This document shows positions 16,635 through 25,024 of a DNA stretch of 50,935 bases, one piece after another. Below the pieces are notes generated by a model. That model saw nothing but the letters and a program-made list of their open reading frames with translations. It was not told where the DNA came from and did no database searches. Both the position numbers and the translations under genes were made by a program. Each line of letters opens with the position of its first letter. Positions within the stretch are counted from its first letter, which is position 1. Origin of the DNA: an uncultured Solirubrobacterales bacterium (GTDB lineage: Bacteria > Actinomycetota > Thermoleophilia > Solirubrobacterales > 70-9); assembly GCA_903933815.1 (NCBI GenBank), contig CAIZLN010000084.1, positions 1 through 50,935 on the forward strand, read 5' to 3'.

Positions 16635-17312
16635 TTAGCGTCCGGCTTCGGACCCCTCAATGTCAACAAACAGCCTGTCGATCCGGTCCGGCTTGCCCTT
16701 GATCCTGCTGAATACCCGGTGACTGTCGGCATCAATCGAATCCGCGGGTGTCAGTTCGAAAGAGACTGCCGAATCCGACGGGCTGCTCTGCCGGCGGGCG
16801 AAAACCGTCCCCCCTGCCCTCGGCGAAGGTGTAGCTTCACCAGCCCTGCGCAGGATCTCGACGGTTGTACCGTAAATGTCTGACAGGGCCTCGAGCACCC
16901 GGTCGGAAACCCCGCGCGGATCAAGGTTTCCCTGCTCCATGTCGTTGTAGTAATCGATCACCTTTTCGCTCTCGTCCGGGGTCTCGGCACCCAGCGATCT
17001 GGCCAGTTCGGACGAAACGGTCTCACGCTTCATCTGCTTCCGGAGCCTCATTGAGGGCAGCAGTTCCTTCCATCCCTGCTCCGGAATGAGGACCTTCGAA
17101 ACCAGTTGCTTGACCATTCCGAAAGCGGGTGAGTTCTGGTACGCGACGGGGTCCCACCGGTCCGGTTCGACCTCAAGCAGGAACTCCTCGATCTTCTGGT
17201 CCAGATCCTCGCGCTCGCCACCCTTGACCTGGTCAAGGAATGGCCAGGGGTCCACCTGTCCGGCTTTAAAAGCCGCAGCGTACTCGGCCAGCAGGTGGTC
17301 AACCCTGCTCAT
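16635..17312 (-). CDS. HTH (XRE-like) protein between sigma factor and ImmA peptidase; candidate regulator or anti-sigma
   Basis: The 225-residue protein has a central helical region (about residues 90-165) that resembles an XRE-type helix-turn-helix: TVSSELARSLGAE, YYNDMEQGNLDP, SDRVLEALSDIYG, TTVEILRRAG. The N-terminal 85 residues are acidic and helical, resembling regulators that bind sigma factors only in a general way. The C-terminal 60 residues look flexible. The start overlaps the sigma stop as TGATG, with GGAGG 6 nt upstream, so the two are translationally coupled. Reading it as the cognate substrate of the next gene's peptidase is inference. Confidence 0.72.
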   Translation of the reverse strand: MSRVDHLLAEYAAAFKAGQVDPWPFLDQVKGGEREDLDQKIEEFLLEVEPDRWDPVAYQNSPAFGMVKQLVSKVLIPEQGWKELLPSMRLRKQMKRETVSSELARSLGAETPDESEKVIDYYNDMEQGNLDPRGVSDRVLEALSDIYGTTVEILRRAGEATPSPRAGGTVFARRQSSPSDSAVSFELTPADSIDADSHRVFSRIKGKPDRIDRLFVDIEGSEAGR

Positions 17313-17992
17313 CAGGCCCCTCCTGCCTCGGGGAAGAGTTCGGGCCTCAACCTGTTCTTGAAGCGGGCGTAAATCTGGTCGACGTTGGCCGGTGTCATGC
17401 CCGCGTTGGCACCCTCTCCGGATCCATTCAAACTTTCAGCCACCTGTTTTGCGGGATGGCCATCAATGCGCATCCGGATCACCGTGCAGTCGCGCCTGGA
17501 ATGTGCCGCCAGGACCTCCTCGACCACCATCCAGGCCTCGGATTCATCAGTGAAGTCTCCGGTTGAAACAAGCCTTTCGATCAGATCCTCGCCGTCATCT
17601 GACTCAAACGCCGATTCGGGCTCACGCTCGGCCTTCTTGTAGTAATCAGCGATCCGGCGGTCCCGGATGACGAAGAAAAGCGAAAAGAACTCACCTGTGT
17701 ACTGGCCTCTGAAGGCAGCTCTCAGCATGTCGGCGATGACTTCCCCGAGTATGTCCTCAGCATCCTCGCGGCTCCTGACTCTCTTCTGGATGAGGCCAAG
17801 CTGCTTGCCATAGCGGGGGAAAATGAGAAAGCCGGTGCCCCTGACGACTTCCTCGTCAAAACCTGCGTCGCGTGCCTCGACCAGGTAAGCAACCAGATCA
17901 TCATCCGAGAGGTTTTCGAGTTCGTGATCATCTTTTGGCCTGAACTTCAAGCTTCCCCCGAAATGTCTCCGACTGGGCGGCCAATCTGACAC
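17312..17992 (-). CDS. Sigma-70 family RNA polymerase sigma factor (ECF-like)
   Basis: Region 2 is visible in SREDAEDILGEVIADML and FSLFFVIRDRRIADYYKK; region 4 in DCTVIRMRIDGHPAKQVAESL, a loop, then MTPANVDQIYARFKNRLRPEL. No sigma-1 or sigma-3 region was recognised, so it is ECF-like. The start is uncertain: GTG 17992 (GGGAG directly adjacent), TTG 17950 (GGGGGA 3 nt upstream), or ATG 18073, which would overlap the divergent oxidoreductase. It heads an operon with an HTH-like protein and an ImmA peptidase. The N-terminal part is visibly less G+C-rich than its neighbours (29 of 60 bases in 17881-17940 by hand count), a possible sign of transfer. Confidence 0.82.
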   Translation of the reverse strand: MSDWPPSRRHFGGSLKFRPKDDHELENLSDDDLVAYLVEARDAGFDEEVVRGTGFLIFPRYGKQLGLIQKRVRSREDAEDILGEVIADMLRAAFRGQYTGEFFSLFFVIRDRRIADYYKKAEREPESAFESDDGEDLIERLVSTGDFTDESEAWMVVEEVLAAHSRRDCTVIRMRIDGHPAKQVAESLNGSGEGANAGMTPANVDQIYARFKNRLRPELFPEAGGA

Positions 17993-18052
17993 CTCCCGAT
18001 TTTCAATGATGTCCAAGATACAGCCACCGTCGGCTAGAGTCGTGAAATCGCC

Positions 18053-19489
18053 ATGAGAGACGAAGGGCAACATGTCTGGCCGGTTGAGCCCCCGACCAGG
18101 GCCGACCGGGATTCCTACGCAGATGCCGTGCCGCGGCCCTTCTGGCTGGATCGTGACCGCCCGTCACCCTGCGACCCCCTGGAGGGCCGCGCAAAGGCTG
18201 ACCTCGTAATCGTCGGCGGAGGCCTGACCGGACTGTGGGCGGCGGTCCTGGCCAAGGAGATGCAGCCCGATCGGGCGGTCACTCTGATCGACCGGGAAAC
18301 ACTGGCGGTAGGTGCCAGCGGGCGAAACGGCGGCTTTATGTCTTCATCCCTGGTCCACGGTGTCGGCAACGGGCTGTCCCGGTTCCCGGATGAAATGCCC
18401 GAACTCGAAAGGCTGGGGCTTGAGAACCTCGAGGCGATCGGCGCAGCGATCGAGAGATACGGGATCGAATGTGACCTTGAAAAGCCCGGGGCGATAAGCA
18501 CGGCAATGAACCCCGGGCAGATGGAAGGGCTGATCGAAGCCGAAGCCGACCTGAAGCGATTCGGGCACGACGCAGAGCTGCTCGACCAGGACGGGATGCG
18601 GGCAGAGGTCGATTCTCCCCTCTTCACTGGAGGCCTCTGGCAAAAGAGTGGCGAGTGGGCGGTGGATCCGGTCAAACTCTGTGACGGGCTGGCAGAAGCG
18701 GCGACCGAACTCGGTGTGGTGATATTCGAAAACACCGAGATGAGCGGGCTCAGGGAAACCGCCACCGGGATTGATGTCCTGACCGCTGGCGGCGTGATCT
18801 CAACCAGAAGGGTCCTGCTGGCGACCGCAGCCTTCAGGAGTCCGATCCGGGCAATCAGATCAAGGGTCGTACCGGTCTTCGATTACGTGCTGGTCACCGA
18901 ACCGCTGACCGACAGCCAGAAGAGCTCGATCGGCTGGCACAACCGCCAGGGGCTGTCTGACTCCGCCAACCGGTTCCACTACTACCGCCAGACTGAGGAC
19001 GGGCGCATTTTGTGGGGCGGCTACGACGCGATCTACAACTACGGTGGCAAGGTGGAAGATCGCTACTACCAGCGCGAGCAGAGTTTTGCCGGACTGGCAC
19101 AGAGGTTCCACGCGCTCTTTCCCCAGCTGGAAGGAATCCGGTTCACCCACCGCTGGGGCGGCGCCATCGATACCTGTTCACGCTTTTTTGCCTTCTACGG
19201 ACTCGCCCACAGTGGCAAGGTTTCCTATGCGGTCGGCCACACCGGACTCGGGGTCGGTGCCAGCCGGTTCGCCGCCAGAGTCGGTCTGGAACTGCTTGAA
19301 GGCCGGGAAAGCGGGATCACGGGGCTTCAGTACGTCCGTGAGCGCCCGGTGCCGTTCCCTCCCGAGCCGTTGCGCTGGCCGACTATTCAGCTCACCCGCA
19401 ACCGGATAGCCGCAGCAGACCTGAATGGTGGCCGCGACGGGATGTGGCTGCGCACGCTCAGCCGACTTGGTCTCGGCTTCGACAGCTAG
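18053..19489 (+). CDS. FAD-dependent oxidoreductase (DAO/PuuB-like)
   Basis: The 478-residue protein has a dinucleotide motif VIVGGGLTGLWAAVLA near residue 47, then VGASGRNGGFMSS, the signature of the D-amino-acid oxidase/sarcosine oxidase/gamma-glutamylputrescine oxidase group. RWGGAIDTCSRFF and VGHTGLGVGASRFAA near the C-terminus are typical of the substrate and FAD domains of this group. It probably oxidises an amine or imino acid, but the substrate cannot be set. TAGAGT (18035-18040) ends 12 nt before the ATG, a plausible near-leaderless promoter. It overlaps the VapC-like gene by 4 bases at the 3' end. Confidence 0.88.
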   Translation: MRDEGQHVWPVEPPTRADRDSYADAVPRPFWLDRDRPSPCDPLEGRAKADLVIVGGGLTGLWAAVLAKEMQPDRAVTLIDRETLAVGASGRNGGFMSSSLVHGVGNGLSRFPDEMPELERLGLENLEAIGAAIERYGIECDLEKPGAISTAMNPGQMEGLIEAEADLKRFGHDAELLDQDGMRAEVDSPLFTGGLWQKSGEWAVDPVKLCDGLAEAATELGVVIFENTEMSGLRETATGIDVLTAGGVISTRRVLLATAAFRSPIRAIRSRVVPVFDYVLVTEPLTDSQKSSIGWHNRQGLSDSANRFHYYRQTEDGRILWGGYDAIYNYGGKVEDRYYQREQSFAGLAQRFHALFPQLEGIRFTHRWGGAIDTCSRFFAFYGLAHSGKVSYAVGHTGLGVGASRFAARVGLELLEGRESGITGLQYVRERPVPFPPEPLRWPTIQLTRNRIAAADLNGGRDGMWLRTLSRLGLGFDS

Positions 19490-19869
19490 GAGATCAGCTT
19501 GACGTCGACGCCGATGTCGAGTCCGGCCCAGGCCCGGTCGGCTGTGTAGATCGGACAGTTCCTGAGCATCGCCAGTGAGAGGCAGGCCCGGTCTGCCAGT
19601 GAAAGCCCGAGGCTTCTGGTAGTCGGACGCATGGCCGCCGCAAGCACTGCCTGGGGCTCGCTGAATGGAACCACTTCAATCATTGGCAGGACTGCCCTCG
19701 CCTCGTCACGGTCAACTCCGAACTCGGCGAGCGTCTCGAGGGTTTCGCTCCAGTTCAAAGCGGAAACAAGCGAGCGGGGAAGCAGCGGCTCGACCAGAGC
19801 CGCCCCGGACTCACCGCCGAGCCAGGCGATCAGCGCCGAGGCATCAAGAATCGCGTCTCTATCGCTCAA
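19486..19869 (-). CDS. VapC-like PIN-domain toxin (ribonuclease)
   Basis: The PIN acidic residues are visible: ILDASALIAWL (first Asp), the Glu in NWSETLETL, LADRACLSLA, and TADRAWA. At about 127 residues it is of normal VapC length. The start is set at TTG 19869, inside the end of the upstream antitoxin gene (11-nt overlap), since the frame before it does not resemble the family. VapC toxins cut RNA at specific sites when not bound by antitoxin. The stop codon shares the CTAG palindrome with the stop of the convergent oxidoreductase. Confidence 0.88.
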   Translation of the reverse strand: MSDRDAILDASALIAWLGGESGAALVEPLLPRSLVSALNWSETLETLAEFGVDRDEARAVLPMIEVVPFSEPQAVLAAAMRPTTRSLGLSLADRACLSLAMLRNCPIYTADRAWAGLDIGVDVKLIS

Positions 19870-20116
19870 GATGGGCCTGTCCCAGGCCGGACTCGGCACG
19901 CCTGCGCTCAATCAGCTCATCGGTGAGGCTTCGCGCCTTGGCCCCTTCAGACAGTTTCTTCCTGACCGTCGCAAGCGCCGCTGAAGGGCTCTCGAGAACC
20001 AGGCGACCATCTTCAACCCGAGCCCTGAGTTCGTCGCCTTCATCGAAGTCGAGCCTGCTCCGGATCTCGGAGGGGATGACAATCCTCCCCTGTTTTCCCA
20101 TCTTGACTAGTGCCAT
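19859..20116 (-). CDS. AbrB/SpoVT-fold antitoxin (VapB/MazE-like)
   Basis: The ATG at 20116 begins MALVKMGKQGRIVIPSEIR and continues RLDFDEGDELRARVEDGRLVL, the swapped-hairpin AbrB DNA-binding domain found in VapB and MazE antitoxins. The C-terminal 35 residues (SEGAKARSLTDELIERRRAE) are a charged helix that would wrap the toxin. It lies upstream of and overlaps the PIN toxin gene, the normal antitoxin-first order. Such pairs usually autorepress their own operon. Confidence 0.88.
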   Translation of the reverse strand: MALVKMGKQGRIVIPSEIRSRLDFDEGDELRARVEDGRLVLESPSAALATVRKKLSEGAKARSLTDELIERRRAESGLGQAHLER

Positions 20117-20269
20117 TGCGCCAGCATGATGGCACAGCCGTCCGGATGCTGCCACTGGTTCTATGGAAATGACACGCGACGACCACGTCCACCACGACGA
20201 CCTGAACGGGCTCCCCGTCGTCCGCTCGCCGGCTGCCAGGTACGGCTCCGGTGTCGGCGCTGCTGCGGC

Positions 20270-22819
20270 CTACTCGTAAGAGACGGCTTCGAGGACGTCC
20301 AGCTTCGAAGCCTTGCGGGCTGGATAGATGGCGGCCAGCACACCGGCAAATGCGGTGATCACGACGATCGTCGCGAGAACCGGCACCGGATAGCTGAGTG
20401 CGAAACCGTCCCCTTCCAGCGGAATACCGATCAGGAAGGCAAAGATCACGCCGAGGATGAGTCCGGCAATCGCCCCGAGTACCGCTGTGATCACTGCTTC
20501 GTAACGGATCATTCGCCTTACCTGGCGCCGGGACATCCCGATGGAGCGAAGCATGCCGAGTTCGCGGGTGCGCTCGTAGATCGAGAGGATCAGGGTCACA
20601 ACAATCCCGACCAGGGAGACGACAACGGCAAGCGCCAGCAGTACGTAGATCATCGCAAGCAATGTGTTGATCTGCTGTCTCTGATTGTCCTTGAGTTCCT
20701 GCTGATTGAGCACATCGACGGTCGGGAAGGGCTTCTGGAAGGCATCGTCAATCCTCTGCTGGACTTCGCCTACTTCCAGACCCGGGTTGGTCCGGACCAG
20801 GGCGAAGAAGTCCACGTCCACGCCAAAGTCCCGCTCCATCTCCTGCTGGGAGACGATGATGTCGCCGAGGAATTCGAGGTTGCCCGAAGCAAGGACGCCG
20901 GTCGTCGTCAGCTCGACAGTCTTGCCGGTCTTGGACAGGACTTCCAGGCTGTCGCCGACCGAGAGTCCGGCCGCATCGGCCAGCCCCGCCGACACAACAG
21001 CCTCTTGGCCGCTCAGCCGGGTGAGGTCCTCAGCCGAGCCCTCCTGCCATTCGAGCTCAATAACCTGGTTGACGGACTCCGGCTGCACCGAAGAAAGCGA
21101 GCGGCCGCCAGCCCCGGTCACCTTGACGTTGCTGAAACGGATTCCCGAGGCAGCCTCGACCCCCGGGATCGATGAGGCGAGCTCTGCCGCCTCTGGCGGG
21201 ATCGGGTTGAAGCCGCCGGGACCCTGAAGAATGATTTCGCCCTTCAGGTTCGAGTCAATCACGTCAGTAACCGAGCTGTTGAGGCCCGAAGCAAAGATCG
21301 TCACGAAGGTGACCAGGGCCAGACCGATCATCAGCGCCGCCGAAGTCACCGCAGTGCGCGACGGGTTTCGCTGCGAGTTCTCGCGCGCCAGTTTTCCGGT
21401 CAGACCAAGGCGCTGGAGCGGAGCACCGATTACCGATGCCATAGGCCGGACCAGCTGTGGACTGAATATCGATATCGCGATGACCACGGCGATCGCACCG
21501 CCGCCGATCCGGGCGGCACCGGTGCCGCCGTCAGTACCGCTGATCAGCACCGATGCGATGAGGGCCAGGCCGATGACCGCCAGCAGGCCGGAAATCAGTC
21601 CGCGTAGCCAGACACGGCTGTTTGACTTGGCCACCAGGGTCTCGGAAAGTGCTGCGATCGGTGGGACCCGGGTGGCACGAAGGGCCGGTAGCAGTGATGC
21701 GACCAGCGTCACGCCGACGCCGATCACCAGTGAGACGACGATCGTGCGGGTAGCGATCACAAGTGTCTTGCTCGGCAGCTCCGCGCCGACCGCACTCAGC
21801 AGGGCGCTCAGGCCCTGCGCGAGGCCGATACCGACCAGAATGCCAACGAAAGAGGCAAACAGCCCGATCAGCAGGCCTTCGACGAGCACTGTCCTGAGGA
21901 TCTGGGAGCGGCCGGCCCCGAGCGTGCGCAGCATCCCGAACTCCCGGGTCCGCTGCGCCACCGTGATCGAGAAGACATTGAAGATCACGAACGAGCCGAC
22001 AAACAGCGAGATGGCCGCGAAGGCGAGCAGCGCAATCGAGAGAAAGCTGAGGTTGTCACGAATCTCGCTGGCCTGACGGTCGGCGTTTTCGGCTCCGGTC
22101 TCGACCAGAAGGTCAGCTGGCACAACATCCCGGATCCGGTCCCTGAGCTCTTCAGGGCTGACGCCATCGTCGGCAGCGATCGTGATCTGGTCGAACCTGC
22201 CTTGCTCGCCGGTCAACTGCTGGGCGACCGGCAGGGTCACCTGAGCGATGGAGGTTCCGCCGAATGAAGCACCGCCGAGCCTGGTCAGCCCCACAAGGGT
22301 GAAGGGGCGCGCCTTGCCGGTTCCCACCAGAAGGATGGTGTCGCCGAGGTCCAGGCCCGAGCGCTCGGCCGCAGCTTCATCGAGAGCAGACTCATCGGCT
22401 CCCCGGGCTTTTCGCCCCTTGACGTACTCAACCGACTCAAGTTCTTCCGGCGAACTCGATGCGATGAACTGCGGAGCAAATCCACCGCCGGTCGAGTCAC
22501 CGTCGGCATCAAGGATCGCACCCTGGGAGAAGATGTCACCCGAGGCCAGACGAACGCCGTCAACCGTCCTGACCTTCTTGAGGACCGAGGCGCTGAAAGC
22601 GGGGTTGCTGCCGTCCTCCTGAGCGACCTGCTGTTTGGAGGTGATCGCCACGTCGGTGTTCTCGTTGGCGCCGACGAAGATGTCGTTGAAAGCCCCGTTG
22701 GTGGTGTCGGTCAGCACATAGGTGCCGGCCACGAGGGCAATCCCGAAGATCACCGCGATCGCGGTCATCAGCGAGCGCCACTTGCGGGCCCACAGATTCT
22801 TGAATGTCAGGCTCAGCAC
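20270..22819 (-). CDS. ABC transporter permease, MacB/FtsX type with duplicated FtsX domains
   Basis: The 849-residue protein starts at GTG 22819 (VLSLTFKNLWARKWRSL), 10 nt after the ATPase gene stop. A TM helix (MTAIAVIFGIALVAGTYVL) precedes a large extracytoplasmic MacB_PCD-like domain, then an FtsX domain (near FVIFNVFSITVAQRTREFGMLR). The whole arrangement repeats, with a second FtsX domain near the C-terminus (TRELGMLRSIGMSRRQV) and final TM helices. Both repeats carry the coupling-helix sequence TRE.GMLR. Such permeases act as mechanotransmitters or exporters of lipids, lipoproteins or peptides. Substrate unknown. Confidence 0.9.
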   Translation of the reverse strand: MLSLTFKNLWARKWRSLMTAIAVIFGIALVAGTYVLTDTTNGAFNDIFVGANENTDVAITSKQQVAQEDGSNPAFSASVLKKVRTVDGVRLASGDIFSQGAILDADGDSTGGGFAPQFIASSSPEELESVEYVKGRKARGADESALDEAAAERSGLDLGDTILLVGTGKARPFTLVGLTRLGGASFGGTSIAQVTLPVAQQLTGEQGRFDQITIAADDGVSPEELRDRIRDVVPADLLVETGAENADRQASEIRDNLSFLSIALLAFAAISLFVGSFVIFNVFSITVAQRTREFGMLRTLGAGRSQILRTVLVEGLLIGLFASFVGILVGIGLAQGLSALLSAVGAELPSKTLVIATRTIVVSLVIGVGVTLVASLLPALRATRVPPIAALSETLVAKSNSRVWLRGLISGLLAVIGLALIASVLISGTDGGTGAARIGGGAIAVVIAISIFSPQLVRPMASVIGAPLQRLGLTGKLARENSQRNPSRTAVTSAALMIGLALVTFVTIFASGLNSSVTDVIDSNLKGEIILQGPGGFNPIPPEAAELASSIPGVEAASGIRFSNVKVTGAGGRSLSSVQPESVNQVIELEWQEGSAEDLTRLSGQEAVVSAGLADAAGLSVGDSLEVLSKTGKTVELTTTGVLASGNLEFLGDIIVSQQEMERDFGVDVDFFALVRTNPGLEVGEVQQRIDDAFQKPFPTVDVLNQQELKDNQRQQINTLLAMIYVLLALAVVVSLVGIVVTLILSIYERTRELGMLRSIGMSRRQVRRMIRYEAVITAVLGAIAGLILGVIFAFLIGIPLEGDGFALSYPVPVLATIVVITAFAGVLAAIYPARKASKLDVLEAVSYE

Positions 22820-22829
22820 TTGCTGTGGC

Positions 22830-23594
22830 CTACGCCAGCGTCTTGAGCAACTCGATGACAGCGTCGGCTGAAACCGGAGGCGCGTCATGCACCAGCTTGC
22901 CGTCACGCAGCGCTATCAACCGATCCCCGATAGCGGCTGAATCGGGCTCATGGGTGACCATGATCACCGTCTGGCCGTAGTCGTCAACCGAGCCCCGGAG
23001 CAGTTCCAGCACGTCATGTGAGGCCTTCGAGTCGAGGTTCCCGGTCGGTTCGTCGGCGAACAGAACGGTCGGCCTGGTGACCAGCGCCCGCGCCACTGCG
23101 ACTCTCTGCTGCTGACCACCGGAAAGCTCGGAAGGACGGTGGCCGCGACGGTCCTGGAGGCCGACCCTGCTGATCAGCTCATCTACCCAGTCCTGTTCCG
23201 GCTTCCTGCCGGCGATCGAAAGTGGCAGCACGATGTTCTCTTCGGCGCTCAAAACCGGGAGCAGGTTGAAAAACTGGAAAACGAAGCCGAGCTTGTCGCG
23301 CCGTAGCCTGGTCAGATCGCCGTCGTCGAGGCCGGTGATCTCGGTTCCTTCGACTTCAACCGAGCCGGTGGTCGGGGTGTCGAGACCGGCGAGGATATGC
23401 ATCAACGTCGACTTGCCCGAGCCCGACGGGCCCATGATCGACGTGTACACGCCCTTGTTGAAACTGACATCGACGCCGTCGAGGGCGCGGACCTCAGCCT
23501 CACCCTCACCATAGATCTTGGTGAGTCCGGAAGCGGTGATGATTGTCGCGCCTGAGGCGCCTGGCTGGGGGGTTTCCTGAAGAGTCGATTCCAT
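22830..23594 (-). CDS. ABC transporter ATP-binding protein, MacB/LolD type
   Basis: The 254-residue ATPase has Walker A GPSGSGKST, the Q-loop FVFQFFNLLPVLSAEENI, signature LSGGQQQRVAVARAL, Walker B VLFADEPTGNLD and the His switch VTHEPD. EPTGNLDS is characteristic of the MacB/LolD/FtsE group. ATG 23594 is chosen because the frame upstream (to 23702) crosses a terminator hairpin. TAGCGT ends 11 nt before it. It is cotranscribed with the MacB-type permease that follows after 10 nt. Confidence 0.92.
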   Translation of the reverse strand: MESTLQETPQPGASGATIITASGLTKIYGEGEAEVRALDGVDVSFNKGVYTSIMGPSGSGKSTLMHILAGLDTPTTGSVEVEGTEITGLDDGDLTRLRRDKLGFVFQFFNLLPVLSAEENIVLPLSIAGRKPEQDWVDELISRVGLQDRRGHRPSELSGGQQQRVAVARALVTRPTVLFADEPTGNLDSKASHDVLELLRGSVDDYGQTVIMVTHEPDSAAIGDRLIALRDGKLVHDAPPVSADAVIELLKTLA

Positions 23595-23652
23595 GGCGTG
23601 CCGTGACGCTAGCAGGCGAAGGGACCCGTCCCTCCTCCGGCGAGAGGGCGCG

Positions 23653-23682
23653 AAAAAGGGCGGCCCGAAAGGGCCGCCCTTT
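23653..23682 (-). terminator. Terminator of the acyl-CoA dehydrogenase gene
   Basis: AAAGGGCGGCCC and GGGCCGCCCTTT form a perfect 12-bp stem with a 4-nt loop. On the minus strand it is followed by further T residues (five in all), about 40 nt after the dehydrogenase stop codon. Confidence 0.85.
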
Positions 23683-23722
23683 GTCTCCGAATCCAGCAGC
23701 ACACGAAGTGCAGCTGTGGCAG

Positions 23723-24871
23723 CTAGACGGCGCGCGGCATCAGCACCTCGCGGGCGATGACCATCCGCTGGATCTGGCTGGTGCCTTCGTAGAGCTGCAT
23801 GATCTTGGCGTCGCGCATGAACTTCTCGACCGGGTAGTCCTTGATGAACCCGTAGCCACCGAATACCTGAACGGCGTCAGTGGTGACCTCCATGGCCGAA
23901 TCTGCGGCAAAACGCTTTGCCTGCGACGAGGCGAGCGTGTTGGGGATGCCGTTGTCCAGCTGCCAGGCTGAAAGCCAGGTCAGCAGACGGGCGGCATCAA
24001 CCTTGACCGACATGTCAGCGATCAGGAACTGAATCGCCTGATGCATCGCGATCGGCACCCCGAACTGCTGGCGCTCCTTCGAGTAGTCGACAGCGGCCTC
24101 GAATGCTCCTCGGGCGATGCCCACGGCCATGGCAGCCACGCCAGGCCTGGTGCGATCGAGCGTCATCATGGCGAGCTTGAAACCCTTGTTTTCCTCACCG
24201 ATCATGTTTTCGGCCGGGACCTCGACATCGTTGAAGGTGACGGTAGCGGTGTTCGAAGCCCGCTGGCCCATCTTGTCTTCCTTCTTGTCGATCGTTATTC
24301 CGTCCTGGCGATCAACCACAAAAGCAGTGATGCCACGGCTGCCGGCATCGGGGTCTGTCTTTGCGTAGACGGTGTACCAGTCGGCGTACTGACCGTTGGT
24401 GATGAAGCACTTCGAGCCGTTGATGACGTACTTGTCACCCTTCTTTACGGCCCTTGTCTTCATGCCGGCGACGTCAGAGCCGGCATCCGGCTCCGTCAGG
24501 CAGAACGAGGCGAGCTTCGGTGACTCGGAGAGCATGCCCAGGTACTTCTTCTTGGTCTCTACTGAGCCACCAAGCTCGACCGGTGCCGCGGCGAGCCCCG
24601 TGGCGCCAATGCTGGTACCGATCCCCGAGCAGCCCCAGGCCAGCTCTTCTTCGATCAGGCAGCCGGACAGGTAGTCAAGGCCCGCACCTCCGTACTCAGC
24701 GCTGAGGTGGTTGTTCATCAGACCGACCTCCCACGCTTTGTCGATCACTTCCTGCGGCCAGGTGCCGTCCTTGTCGAACTCCCAGGCGACCGGGCGCATC
24801 TCTTTCTCAGCGAAATCATGCGCCATCTCGCGAAGGTCCTTCTGCTCATCTGTAAGCGAAAAATCAACCAC
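23723..24871 (-). CDS. Acyl-CoA dehydrogenase
   Basis: The 382-residue protein shows the family pattern: VDFSLTDEQKDLREMAHDF at the N-terminus, SFCLTEPDAGSDVA, DRTRPGVAAMAVGIARGAF, QVFGGYGFIKDYPVEK and the catalytic-Glu region QLYEGTSQIQRMVI. It oxidises acyl-CoA to enoyl-CoA with FAD, passing electrons to ETF. GTG 24871 is the start that gives the family N-terminus; GGAG lies 13 nt before it. An 18-bp inverted repeat upstream (24954-24971) resembles that of the beta-oxidation gene near 8 kb, which performs the next two steps of the same pathway. Confidence 0.95.
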   Translation of the reverse strand: MVDFSLTDEQKDLREMAHDFAEKEMRPVAWEFDKDGTWPQEVIDKAWEVGLMNNHLSAEYGGAGLDYLSGCLIEEELAWGCSGIGTSIGATGLAAAPVELGGSVETKKKYLGMLSESPKLASFCLTEPDAGSDVAGMKTRAVKKGDKYVINGSKCFITNGQYADWYTVYAKTDPDAGSRGITAFVVDRQDGITIDKKEDKMGQRASNTATVTFNDVEVPAENMIGEENKGFKLAMMTLDRTRPGVAAMAVGIARGAFEAAVDYSKERQQFGVPIAMHQAIQFLIADMSVKVDAARLLTWLSAWQLDNGIPNTLASSQAKRFAADSAMEVTTDAVQVFGGYGFIKDYPVEKFMRDAKIMQLYEGTSQIQRMVIAREVLMPRAV

Positions 24872-24953
24872 TTGTCGATCAAACTCCTTAGGTTGGTGTC
24901 GGCCACGACTGCCGGGCCTTGCTTTCACCAGTTGGAGCCGGAAAAACGGCCCG

Positions 24954-24971
24954 ATTGACTGGTCAGTCAAT
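24954..24971. promoter_or_regulatory. Putative TetR-type operator upstream of the acyl-CoA dehydrogenase gene
   Basis: ATTGACTGGTCAGTCAAT has 7-bp arms (ATTGACT/AGTCAAT) around GGTC. Its form is typical of operators for TetR-family regulators of fatty acid degradation, and its core matches the site at 8028-8043. It lies 83 nt upstream of the GTG start. Confidence 0.55.
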
Positions 24972-25012
24972 AACTTTCGAGCTAGGGTACCGGATAGGCC
25001 CGCGTCGCGGTC

Positions 25013-25018
25013 TAATCT
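25013..25018 (+). promoter_or_regulatory. -10 box of a leaderless promoter
   Basis: TAATCT ends 6 nt before GTG 25025, consistent with transcription starting at the start codon. Confidence 0.45.
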
Positions 25019-25024
25019 GGCTCT

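Noticed and set aside
20126-21175. A 349-codon plus-strand open frame in the MacB-type permease gene
   Set aside because: It is antisense to the permease with clear FtsX domains and has no family pattern.
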